From assembly GCA_033675265.1 (NCBI GenBank), contig JAUJYZ010001162.1:304001-368000 (forward strand): a DNA stretch of 64,000 nucleotides, read 5' to 3'. This stretch comes from Actinostola sp. cb2023. Its lineage: Eukaryota > Cnidaria > Anthozoa > Actiniaria > Actinostolidae. The notes under the pieces are model-generated. The model was given only the letters and a program-made list of their open reading frames with translations. It had not been told where the DNA came from and ran no database searches. A program made the position numbers and the translations under genes. Positions 44,237 through 55,230 of this stretch are shown piece after piece; within the stretch, counting starts at the first letter, position 1, and every line of letters begins with the position of its first letter.

Positions 44237-45780
44237 TTAAAGGGGCACTGTCACGACGCGCGCATGCGTCAATTTTAATGATATGCTGAGATTTTTAATG
44301 ATATGCAGAGGTCAACGAACTCGTTTGTTTACGAAGAGAAATGCGCTAGTAAATTTCAATGTTGTGTTTTGAAAGTGTTTTACCGTCAAGCTTTCGCAGA
44401 GTGCTTCCAAGTTATTCAGAATATACAACCTTTACAGCGCAGGAGGGGTTAGTGGTCCCCTGGGACAATAACATCTGTTCTATTCACCCAGCCAGAAGTC
44501 TTCCCAGAAAAAAAATTCCCAGGAGAGAAAATATCAGAAAATTTTTTCCCAGGAGAGAGAATATTTCCTAACCAAAAAACAAACAAACAAACAAAAAAGG
44601 TACTCAAATAAGGTACTTTTTATGAAATAAAACAATTCCCAGGTACAGAAATATTTCCTAATATTTTAATGGGATAATAGTTCTAATTATTAACTTTAAT
44701 AGAATATATTTTTCACAGGAACCTATAATTGTTGCATATAATATACAAATAGTCAAATACAAAACTCATCTTAGGTTTCCCAGGAAAGTACTGGTAGAAC
44801 AGTTATTTCACAGAACAGACACCACTAACCCCTCCTGACAGCGTGTGACCTAAATATTTCATGAAATAAGTACTTATTATAGCGACTTCTGGTGAAGGAA
44901 CGGCGATAAATAGCAGACAATCCGAGGTGACAACTCAGGTCTCAGATAAAGTTATTCACATTTCACATCGCTAAAAACCAAGTCCGTATTACTTCTTTGC
45001 TTCAAAAAAGACTAACGAAGATGTACATGTCACTACTGTATAAGGTACTCGTGTTTTCTTAAATTGTAAGAGTACAAAAGAGTGCAAAAAGAACTGCACA
45101 ATATAATTCCCGTGTGAAAAGTATAATCACTGAGTTCTCTTTGCCGTTGTGTCACTACTTCCAAACCTCGCAGAAATAAAAACTCATACAATGTGACAGT
45201 TGTTTGCAATAGCTTCAGTTCATATGAACTCGAAAGAATACATTGATATGATGTATACAACTGAGTTCTTTTTGAGAACATAATAATTCGAGTGAATAAG
45301 TCAATGAACGCGTTGTCAATGAACATTGTTGTTGTCGTTCGGCCGAATACTTTCCTACCTCCTTTGGTACTCCAGAGCTGTTAAAGAGAAGTATAGCGAA
45401 CTCAGAATCTGTAGTATAACCGTATTCTATCTTCCCAGTAAACCAAAACTTATAAACCTGTCGCCTGAATACATTCGTTGTCAACCACTACATCCCGGCG
45501 GCCGCCATGAGAAGCCATCGCCATCGCTCTCGCCGATTAAATAAAAAGCGTATAAAATTGGACTTCAAACCAAAAATAACTACCTACAAATACGAAACAA
45601 CAATCAATCTAAGTACTGAATAAGTATCATCTTCTAGAGTGCAAGGATTACAATGATATAATTCGATATATTAACACACTGAATTTGAATTTTCCTCGGG
45701 TCTCTTGAAAGCGTTGGTCAACGATTTCAAGATTGAAGCCAAGATTCGCGCATGCGTGTGTCGTGACAGTGCCCCTTTAA
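44237..45780. mobile_element. piggyBac-like non-autonomous element with TTAA ends
   Basis: 1544 bp between TTAA (44237-44240) and TTAA (45777-45780). Terminal repeats AGGGGCACTGTCACGAC and the exact inverse GTCGTGACAGTGCCCCT, followed by GCGCATGCG on both sides. TTAA target sites are the hallmark of piggyBac-type transposons. No intact transposase frame was recognised inside. Confidence 0.75.
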
Positions 45781-45990
45781 GCTACTTGTAGCCTCTTCTT
45801 ACGGCGTTTTATCCGAGGATATTGGTTCCGAGGATATTGGGTTACCTGTGGTGGGGGTTAATTAACCGCGGGGGACTAAGGCGAGGGGGAGGAACGCCGC
45901 GGTTAATTAACCTCCACCACAGGTAACCCAATATCCTCGGAACCAATATCCTCGGATAAAACGCCGTAAGAAGAGGCTACAAGTAGCTTA
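45778..45990. repeat. Near-perfect palindrome with 90-bp arms
   Basis: TAAGCTACTTGTAGCCTCTT at the left and its inverse at the right, pairing through CGTTTTATCCGAGGATATTG and GGTTACCTGTGGTGG to a GC-rich centre of about 30 bp. It abuts the TTAA of the piggyBac-like element. Confidence 0.9.
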
Positions 45991-46077
45991 GGGTTAACTC
46001 CACTTGTGGAGTCTAGTTGAAGAAATATAAGGCAGCTTGATCTATATATACACACGATTAGTTGATTAGATTAGAAC

Positions 46078-46128
46078 GTAGGGAAACCACCACGGCCGTG
46101 GTTTCCCACTCATACGAAAATGACTCTA
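46078..46128. mobile_element. Truncated TAGAGTCG-family MITE end
   Basis: GGTTTCCCACTCATACGAAA then ATGACTCTA is the right end of the family. Most of the element is missing and a small hairpin (GGGAAACCACCACGG) takes its place. Confidence 0.6.
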
Positions 46129-46359
46129 TATTTGAGTTTGCACATTCAAGTTAAAGTGAATTGAAAAGCGCCACGCGAAAGCTAAAAATTCTGAAACGTG
46201 TCGTGCAGTTCAAGCTTACTGATGGGATTTGCAGTCATTACACAGACACGTACTTTGGATATCATGAGTTTTATTTCCTTATTTTCTTCTTATTCTAGTG
46301 ATTTCTATTCCACGTGAGTAATTCCTGGCCTTTTTGTTGGAGGGTATCAACTCATCATC

Positions 46360-49300
46360 TCAGTGATGTTTTTCTAGAATAATAAATGAGAAGGAAAACA
46401 TCAGTTTTATTGAAGAAACAAAGCAGTAAACGCTTTCACTGTCGAATGGTCGATTGTTTGTTTGGTTAGAGTCGTTGCCACGGTTACAAGGAACTATTGT
46501 TAAAAAAAATATTAGGGTTTACTGGGGCGGTCTCATGACTCATTATTTCGGCAATGATTAGTTTAGCATACGGCGAGTTGCATGTGAGATGGCGCATTAA
46601 AAAACGCGTTGGATTCTACGTATAGAGTAGTATTGTGTTGTACATCCATGGGAAGGAGTACACGTTTTCTACGTTCGTAGAGTATGTAGTATTGTGTTGT
46701 ATATCCATGGGAAGGAGTACACGTTTTCTACGTTCGTTTTTACATTGTGAAAACGGTGCTGTTTTGTCACTATGGAGTATATAAAGGGTCTATGGAACTC
46801 CACAGAACCCGCATTTCACTTACTGTGGCATGTCTTGGGCTTCTTGTGTGGTGCGGGACACTTGTCGTTCATTGGATGATGAATGGCCCCATTGGAATCT
46901 AATAATATAAAACATATGACAGCATGATAAAAATACTCGAACCTTGAGTGAGTATTCGAGTTTTACATGCATCTAGGAGAGGATGGTTTCAGAGTAAAAT
47001 GGCAGGAAACGATTTTAGTACTAATACGCCGTACAAATTAATCAGCTGTGAATGAATGAGTACTGAAATGGGGAAACCTTACGCGATGTGAATAGAGTTC
47101 AACACACTGTTATTATTAGTCTTACTATTGTTGACAATGCCTAGGCATTCGTATAAACATTGTCCTATGTGGACAAAGTTGTTAGCGTTGCCTCCACATC
47201 CACCATAACAAAACAGTTCACAGTTCCTTGTGTACGGGTTGAAGTAATATCGGGGGAGATTTCCAGCACCATAACCAACTTGTTTCGGTAGATTGCAGAT
47301 TGGGTTGATTGGAGGATCTGAAAAGTAAGAATATATTTCTTATTCAATACTTTTAGACTTTATGTAGTGGTGTTTCATACGGTCCTATGAATACTGAATG
47401 CTGCCGATATTCTAATTCCGCCCCATTCATACCTATTCCACCCCATTCCGGCGATGTGTATATGGTCACAATGTTTTGGGTCAATACTGGTATTTTTCGA
47501 GTGGCATTCGTCTGCCTTCTGAGCCAGGAAACCGGCAGCCCTCGTGGAGAGCCGCCAGCTAGCCTGCAGATAACCGGTTACCCCAAGGGGATGCCCCAGG
47601 GTTGCCCCAGGGTATTTCGCCGGAACTTGTGATGTCCCACAAGTAGCTTTTTAAACGCATATTTGTATGTCATAATGGACGACTTACTGAGGCCCTACAA
47701 TGGAGACATATTTTGCTTATGCAGCATATCACCTTACTATGTGGTCATACAGCAAAACTTACAGACAGTTGGGGCGATACTGATGCACGCTTTCTCGCAA
47801 TCCTTTTGGCACACAAAGTTGTTTGCATTGGCACCACATCCGCCATAAATGAACTTCTCACACTTCCCTGTGATCGTATTGTAGTAGTACCGGTGAAAAT
47901 ATCCACGACACACACCAACTTGCTTCCCTATATTACAGTTCTTGTTTGCTGATAGAATTTCACTGCGAGCCTCGGCTGTCACACCTATAAATGTTAAACA
48001 TTCCTTGTTCAGTTGAACCCTGTTGACTATCGACCATCGACCATGGTGAACCAGGATTTGTAATACTGACGAGATTATATACTTCAGCGAACTCGTTGTG
48101 GTTTAATCTTTTCACTGGTTTATAACTAGGTTATATAGGTTTAGGGTTTTATGGTGGGTAAGCTATGTGTTTGGGTTAGGTTTAGGGTTTTATGGTGGGT
48201 AACTATGTGTTTGGGTTAGGTTTAGGGTTTTATGGTGGGTAAGCTATGTGTTTGGGTTAGGTTTAGGGTTTTATGGTGGGTAAGCTATGTGTTTGGGTTA
48301 GGTTTAGGGTTTTATGGTGGGTAACTATGTGTTTGGATTGGGGTTAGGGTTTTATGGTAGGTATGCTACGTGTTTGGGTTAAGTTTAGGGTTTTATGGTG
48401 GGTAAGCTATGTGTTTGGGTTGGGTTTAGGGTTTTATGGTGGGTAAGCTATGTGTTTGGGTTAGGTTTAGGGTTTTATGGTGGGTAAGCTATGTGTTTGG
48501 GTTGGGTTTAGGGTTTTATCGTGGGTAAGCTATGTGTTTGGGTTAGGTTTAGGGTTTTATGGTGGGTAAGCTATCAGTGTGTTTGGGTTAGGTTTAGGGT
48601 TTTATGGTGGGTAAGCTATGTGTTTGGGTTGGGTTTAGGGTTTTATGGTGCATGGGTAAGCTATGTGTTTGGGTTAGGTTTAGGGTTTTATGGTGGGTAA
48701 GCTATGTGTTTGGGTTAGGTTTAGGGTTTTATGGTGGGTAAGCTATGTGTTTGGGTGAGGTTTAGGGTTTTATGGTGGGTAAGCTATGTGTTTGGGTGAG
48801 GTTTAGGGTTTTATGGTGGGTAAGCTATGTGTTTGGGTTGGGTTTAGGGTTTTATGGTGGGTAAGCTATGTGTTTGGGTTAGGTTTAGGGTTTTATGGTG
48901 GGTAAGCTATGTGTTTGGGTTAGGTTTAGGGTTTTATGGTGGGTAAGCTATGTGTTTGGGTTAGGTTTAGGGTTTTATGGTGGGTAAGCTACGTGTTTGG
49001 GTTAGTTTAAAAGAATTTAATTGAAAAAATGTGGATTAAAATATGTAAAGTAGTGAAGAACCAGTATGTCAGTAAAGGGTTTTCTGTCTACAGGACTGAG
49101 CCGTGATTACTCCTTTGATTTGGGTCAGCGGGCATTCATGAGTATTTACTAGTATCGATAATAAATCGATAATAAAACCTTCAATCAACAAAAACATATT
49201 GTCTGAGCTTTTGTTTCTTTCAGTCTGCGTACGTGGCCAGTAAGCTCAGGGCAAGTGACGTAGACGAACTGTTCGAAAACAGGTTATATTAACAGGTTAA

Positions 49301-50561
49301 CACCAGGGGATGGTGCAAGGTAGTTCGTAGCCATCTACTGTTCAATAACAGGTTATATTAACAGGTTAACACCAGGGGGTGGGGCAAGGTAGTTCGTAGC
49401 CGGCCATCTACTGTTCAATAACAGGTTATATTAACAGGTTAACACCAGGGGATGGTGCAAGGTAGTTCGTAGCCATCTACTGTTCAATAACAGGTTATAT
49501 TAACAGGTTAACACCAGGGGGTGGGGCAAGGTAGTTCGTAGCCGGCCATCTACTGTTCAATAACAGGTTATATTAACAGGTTAACACCAGGGGATGGTGC
49601 AAGGTAGTTCGTAGCCATCTACTGTTCAATAACAGGTTATATTAACAGGTTAACACCAGGGGATGGGGCAAGGTAGTTCGTAGCCGGCCATCTACTGTTC
49701 AATAACAGGTTATATTAACAGGTTAACACCAGGGGATGGTGCAAGGTAGTTCGTAGCCATCTACTGTTCAATAACAGGTTATATTAACAGGTTAACACCA
49801 GGGGATGGGGCAGGGTAGTTCGTAGCCGGCCATCTACTGTTCAATAACAGGTTATATTAACAGGTTAACACCAGGGGATGGTGCAAGGTAGTTCGTAGCC
49901 ATCTCCTGTTCAATAACAGGTTATATTAACAGGTTAACACCAGGGGATGGTGCAAGGTAGTTCGTAGCCATCTCCTGTTCAATAACAGGTTATATTAACA
50001 GGTTAACACCAGGGGGTGGGGCAAGGTAGTTCGTATCTATCTTCAACTAAGATAATCCTATCTCGATGATGTGAACCAAAAACTGAACTAAAACAAGATT
50101 TCTTGGAGTGTATCAGAGAATAACATTATTTTGAAAGAAATGTTGTACGAGGTTCGCGCGCTCTATGAAGATTGAGACGTCAGTTTAATGCGTTAAACAA
50201 GATGTAAAACAAGTTATTGAGTAGCATTTTCAAGAATGCTTAAAATATCTCAAGTACTTCTTTGCTATACATGCCTCCTTGAAAACGACAAATTAAATCA
50301 GAGAATTAAGCACAATCTTAATCAGGATGCTTGTTTTATCAACAAAACTACAAAGCTTAAAATTATTAGAGAAACTTGTTCTCAAAACTGTGGAAGGAAA
50401 CTGACAACAAGTTGACAAAAGTATCTGACTTATTCCTTCGTGAAAATTAACGTTCTACAAAGTGAAAAATCTGACAAAAACTGGAAGAAACATCAAATTA
50501 ACAGTCTATTGATCTACTTACACATGGCCAAACCCAGGACAAGACACAAGTAGAAAGTCAT
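46360..50561 (-). CDS. Two-domain Kunitz protein with a truncated third domain (Kunitz gene 8)
   Basis: Predicted 180 aa from exons 50522-50561 (signal MTFYLCLVLGLAM), 47763-47984, 47126-47317, 46824-46898 and 46360-46373 (stop TGA); all phase 1. Domain 1 has Arg at P1, compatible with trypsin, and an extra cysteine between positions 4 and 5. Domain 2 has VGYG in place of VGxC and a new cysteine in FCYGGC, as in domain 2 of Kunitz gene 7. The 75-nt fourth exon encodes only a stretch with two cysteines (KCPAPHKKPKTCH) that aligns with the start of Kunitz gene 7 domain 3; the remaining four cysteines are absent. The last exon adds Lys/His residues. The two short exons are less certain than the rest. 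Confidence 0.78.
46624..46738. repeat. Tandem duplication of about 58 bp
   Basis: AGTATTGTGTTGTAYATCCA then TGGGAAGGAGTACACGTTTT occurs twice with TACGTTCG linkers. It lies between the last two exons of Kunitz gene 8. Confidence 0.85.
48137..49005. repeat. 41-bp minisatellite with telomere-like words
   Basis: About 21 copies of a 41-mer made of GGGTTAGGTTTAGGGTTTTA and TGGTGGGTAAGCTATGTGTTT. Each unit holds TTAGGT and TTTAGGG, close to but not the TTAGGG telomere array. It lies in the first intron of Kunitz gene 8. Confidence 0.93.
49277..50036. repeat. Alternating 69/73-bp minisatellite
   Basis: About 11 units of AACAGGTTATATTAACAGGT, TAACACCAGGGGATGGTGCA, AGGTAGTTCGTAGCC and CATCTACTGTTC. 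Units with and without CGGC after GTAGC alternate in the first part, so the higher-order period is about 142 bp. The paralogous intron of Kunitz gene 7 has one unit only (about 39706-39770). Confidence 0.92.
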
Positions 50562-50890
50562 TTTCGTCTTAACTTTCACCGATACTGAACCACGTCTGAG
50601 ATGTTGAGAGGTGATGTATCCCACCCGTACCTTAATGCCGTCTTATATCTACGATATACTGACTGGTATGTCACGTGACACCTGTTAAGCTTACTAGTGA
50701 ACGACGTCAAAGCATTTCAACCGTCTTAACTACTACATGCCTTATCAATAATGTACATGAACCAAACACCAAACTTTGTTTGACTTCAACAACATTTATA
50801 TTTGATTTTAATTCGCCAGTTTTAACTGAGAAAAGGCTACAGTTTTTAGATTTCTCATAAGCTATCGACAATAAAGTTGGGATTATTCAA
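50085..50890. repeat. Segmental duplication, partner of 39770-40560
   Basis: See the partner: shared intron end, signal exon, 5' flank with TATAAG and CACGTG, and further upstream sequence. Confidence 0.88.
50642..50677 (-). promoter_or_regulatory. TATAAG and CACGTG elements of Kunitz gene 8
   Basis: TATAAG on the minus strand at 50642-50647 and CACGTG at 50672-50677, about 83 and 111-116 bp upstream of the ATG at 50561; same layout as Kunitz gene 7. Confidence 0.55.
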
Positions 50891-50914
50891 CCAATAACCA
50901 ATAACCACACGTTA

Positions 50915-51240
50915 ATAGACCTTTTTACCGATACGGCGGCCATCTTGAATTATGGGATGCCCAGGGTGCAAGCTAGTAACCATTTGGCCATGAAAAACTA
51001 CGAAAACCTAATTTAAAGCAATGAATTTGTACAAATAAACTATACAACAATACACAACACATGTAGATAGTAAGCCATACAACACTATGGTTAGAGTGAA
51101 ATAGAAAAATAATATATTGACGCGACTCCACATGTACAGTTTTTGGGAGTTTTTGGGTCATTTGCACCCTGAGCATCTCATAATGTTATAGCCAAAACAA
51201 TAGAATCCAAAATGACCGCCGTATCGGTAAAAAGGTCTAT
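50915..51240. mobile_element. MITE with ATAGACCTTTTTACCG ends
   Basis: Left end ATAGACCTTTTTACCGATAC and right end GTATCGGTAAAAAGGTCTAT are exact inverses; pairing continues through GGCGGCCATCTTG imperfectly. Inner words GGTGCAAG and TTGCACCC also pair. Confidence 0.85.
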
Positions 51241-51322
51241 TCAGTGATCAGCACACAGGCAGCCCAACCATTGTTTCTGAGGCTAATTAGAATATAAATA
51301 AAAAGATATTTGTATGCGCGCG

Positions 51323-51939
51323 TCGGGTTTCCTGTGGTAGAGCGCACGCGCGCGCAATGCTGACGTGTTATGTTGAGCTCCCTGTGTGCGTCCGCAAGAC
51401 GCACCAGCAGTGGTAGTTTCAACACTACATTGCTGCGGGCGCGACCTGCGGGATGTGCACAGGGATCCCAACATCATACATTTCTATGCACAGGGAACCC
51501 AACATAAGAGGATTTGAGGGGATTTAAGCTCTGTCATGGTTCTGCACTGAAGCGTAAACAGACAGAAATGGAACTTATTTATAAACTGGGAACATTACAA
51601 CCTCGCGGAATGAACATTAATTTTCATTATATATAAATTTTATAGCTTGTACACCCTTTATTTCAATTCAATTTCACTGTAATTCCATCCTTGTTAGTCG
51701 ATCAGCGCGCGCGCCTTTAATTATAATCACGTGTAAACACAACGGTTGATCACACTGATGAAGGGCTATGCCCGAAACGTCTGTAAAAAATACAATTGAC
51801 CCTCTAAATAATTTTGTTTACCATTGTTTTATCTAAAAAGTAAGTGTCACGCATCTCAATCAAGAACTTCTAGTTCATTTTCTGTATTATGAACCCAACA
51901 TAATACGTATTGCGCGCGCGCTCTACCACAGGAAACCCA
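51323..51939. mobile_element. Inverted-repeat element with GGGTTTCCTGTGG ends
   Basis: GGGTTTCCTGTGGTAGAGCG at the left pairs with CGCTCTACCACAGGAAACCC at the right, with GCGCGCGC tracts inside both. It includes GGGCTCCCTGTG-like words seen elsewhere in the window (34077, 43100, 59070). Confidence 0.75.
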
Positions 51940-52131
51940 TCAAAAAAAGACGGGTAGGTGTTTCATGGTACGCTTATGCCAAATGCATATACTTGAACAC
52001 ATGTAATACAGTGAATTAAAATTGAATACAGTAAATCCACTAGATTACAGTGATATTACAGTTTATAGAACGAGGATATCAAGAAGAAAAAACATAAAAA
52101 AATACACATTTATTTAAGAATATGCATTCGG

Positions 52132-52371
52132 CGTATACACCTATTTCAAAAAAGGTTGTCAGAGAGAAAGTAGATAGGAGAATGCTTATTCAAAGACCAA
52201 AGTTGACTGCTGGTCAGTTTAAATTATTCCATTTTGGTTTCGTAATAATTACTTACAATTACTGAAAGCTTTATGAACTAAATTGTCAGGTTATTTTCAT
52301 ATACATACACACATCTATAGTTCCATCTGGTCTTAGAATGACCACAACCTTTTTCGAAATAGGTGTATACA
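52132..52371. mobile_element. MITE, TATACACCTATTTC family
   Basis: Ends GTATACACCTATTTCAAAAA and TTTTTCGAAATAGGTGTATAC. Related to 34132-34294 by the ends only. Confidence 0.75.
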
Positions 52372-55230
52372 CATGTACACGTAACATGAAACAGTAACAT
52401 TAACGCGCGCATATGAATATATTTGTATCTATTATAATTTTCAAGTAGCCTCAGAACCAATGGCAGAGCTGCCTGTCATCACTAATATCGTATTTTATCA
52501 ATCAGTTTACTTGTAATAATTGATTGACAGTAATGTTTGTTTGATGAGTGATGATGAGTGCTGAGAGGCCTCGGGGTTTTTGTTCCTTGCTAAATCACTA
52601 TTTCCTTGTAGATCGGTTCGGCTCCACGTCCCCTTTAGGTCTCAGAGCCGTAGTGATGAATACCTGTAATAGTTGATTTTTTCTTCACTGGTTTCAATTT
52701 TTATGAGGGTTGTGTTTACGGGTCAAGTTTAAGTTTTATAGTGGTATTAAAGCTAACTGAAAACCCTAGACCATATGCATGGTCTCTCGGTCCCCCAAAA
52801 AAGTTAAATCGATGAAACATTTTGAACCACAAAATCCAAATTCTCTGTAAAAATTCTGCTTTCTGATTGGCTTATTTGCAGTTTTTTACTGATAAATGTA
52901 TCCATTCCCATGAATCACTGCGGTAAGCCCGGAAGGAGCTTGCACATCCGAGAACTTTTCAAAATGGCTATTTCTGTTCAACGAATTAAAGATGTAACTA
53001 TCATTACAATGATAACCATCACAACATTTCATGTCGTTTGTATGTTTTATTTTTATCTGTTATTATCTAGATCCCATCTATTTATTTGTCATCAGATTTA
53101 TTTCTTCATAGACAATCACATTCCTGAAAATACAAAACAAGAAATCATGAGTTCGGTGTCAGCTGTCTTAGCTTGAACTGATCAATTAATAGCTAATAAG
53201 GGTCGAGAGAGAGAGTCTCCTAATTCCAAGTACTCAAGTATATTAGGCTTGGCTTTTGGCCAAATATCCGTAAAATTCTTTTTTTAGTTTTTTCCGCTGA
53301 AACCATTTCAGTAAAAGGAAGAATATTCAACTGTGGGATTGTCATGTCACGTGATCAGATCATTGTAGATTATGGCCAAAAATGGTTTCAATTTGGTTGA
53401 CATTTTATTTAATATTGGTAAGGCCTATTTCAAACGCCGTACTTTCCAAGAGCCGTTCTTAATTACTTCAAAGAAAGCCGCCTCATTATCTATTGTTTGA
53501 AATGAGAACGGCTCATGATTAGCACGACGTCTGGACTAGGCTTTAGGTGATATTGCAAGTAGTTTTATAGCCTATTTCTGCACAATTTACTGTAAAACAG
53601 AACTGATTTCCACAGTCGACGATACCAGCTCAGAATGGGAGTAAACGGCAAGGTTAAGAGTTCTAGTAAAATCGATGATTGATCAACGAGTACCAAAAAA
53701 TTAAAAACCTTATAGATTTTAGCTAAAGAACTACAATAACCGAACTAACTATGGATAAAACAGTGCTTGGTCAATCGTTGCGTGATTCTGTCGTAGAACG
53801 TGCTATAAACTAGATAGACATCGCAGCGAAGTCTGTTTACACAGAGGTTCGCATGTTCTAAAAATAGCTTTATCGATCTATTATAATCTTATAAGATATC
53901 CCAATGCCTATAGTTACAGTGGTCCTTCTCTGTCTCCTTATTTTCTATCGCCTAAATGAAACAAGACGCTCTAGTAGCGTGAAGTCGGGCTATTAACGTT
54001 TTTACTGATATACTGTAAAGTTCCGAAAGTTAGCCTCCTCCGCAGGCTATAGTCTATAGCTCGGAATACTGAATATTGGTCCACAGGCCGGCCATACCAA
54101 ACGTTATGACAATGACAATGACAGTTGCGTGACGAGGGAGACTGTTTGTCGGTGAGTCATAGATAAACATCTCCAATCAGACGTATTTGGATCGTATTTG
54201 GTACGTCTTGAGGTTGCATCGGGTCAGATGGTTCTGATAACTTCCATCGTTTGTTTTTGTTTAAGATATTTAAGCTTTCAAAGGCTTCAATAGCACTATA
54301 CACGTACTGAAGTAATTCTATGCTCAAACGGGTCAAATAGTTCGCTCTTGTTTATGTTGGTGCCCATGCGTCTCTCATTATGAACTTCATTTCAGAATTT
54401 CAGAACACAATTACACCAGGACACGAGTGAACGCTCAATGAGCGTCTTGTTCATTTAATAGATTAATAGAATGGTTAATAGAATGGTCTTAAAGTATTGT
54501 ATATGTACAATAATCAAATCTCCCAGCACAAGAATAGCTTTCACTAATATCACAATCATCAAGAGTATTTACCATGTCAGTTCTACTGAATACATGAAAT
54601 TCCATACACAGGACGTGACGAGATAAACGATGTGCGATGTCTCGTCTTGATAAGCCATGTGGTTTGAGCATGCGCTGTAGAACCCAGTTGGCGGTTTGAA
54701 GCCTAAGACGAAGAATACGACCGCTCTGCATTTTTAGAGTCGGGTCTTCCACAGGAAGCCCGACTAATAACTTTAGCTTCAATAGCACCGCTTCCCGTGA
54801 TGCTTTGTGTGACGTTTTGGCAGTTGCGTACTTTCCTCGTACTCACTTGTAAAGAGCATTGAGATTTATATGTAATGCGCTTTTTCAAGAATTAAATTAT
54901 TACTGATTATTATTATTATTATTATTTCCTATCGATCCCAAATATGGTCTCATGCTCGAGAGTTCAGCGAGTGCTCTTCGGCGCGGGCTCGGAGCACTCG
55001 CTGGACTCTCGAGCATGAAATGGTCTACGATTATCTTGGACATAAATAATGAAGTTGGCATTACTGATCCGAAAAACTTTACTTTTCTTTCATACTTTAC
55101 CTAGATGCATATTCACTGGATAAAAACGTAAAATCTGGGTTTACATTTGGTCAATTTTGGAGTACTGTCACATGGATCATGTATGACAAATACCTAGACT
55201 TCATCAGTTTACTACTTACATTTGAACCGT
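52372..55230. other. Intergenic region without a recognised gene
   Basis: Open frames (for example 52910-53176) have no recognisable domain. Contents: an end related to the 17551-18273 element at about 54010, hairpins at about 54735-54765 and 54950-55022 (CATGCTCGAGAGTTCAGCGA with its inverse), and an (ATT)n run at about 54905-54930. Confidence 0.4.

Noticed and set aside
46200..46260. Another coding exon downstream of gene 8 (GTAAGC donor)
   Set aside because: No convincing acceptor, no Kunitz residues, and the frame already ends at 46360.
48137..49005. An interstitial true telomere tract
   Set aside because: The unit is 41 bp with only partial TTAGGG words, not (TTAGGG)n.
52910..53176. 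88-codon plus-strand open frame with a hydrophobic stretch
   Set aside because: Isolated, composition like the surrounding AT-rich DNA, no known domain.
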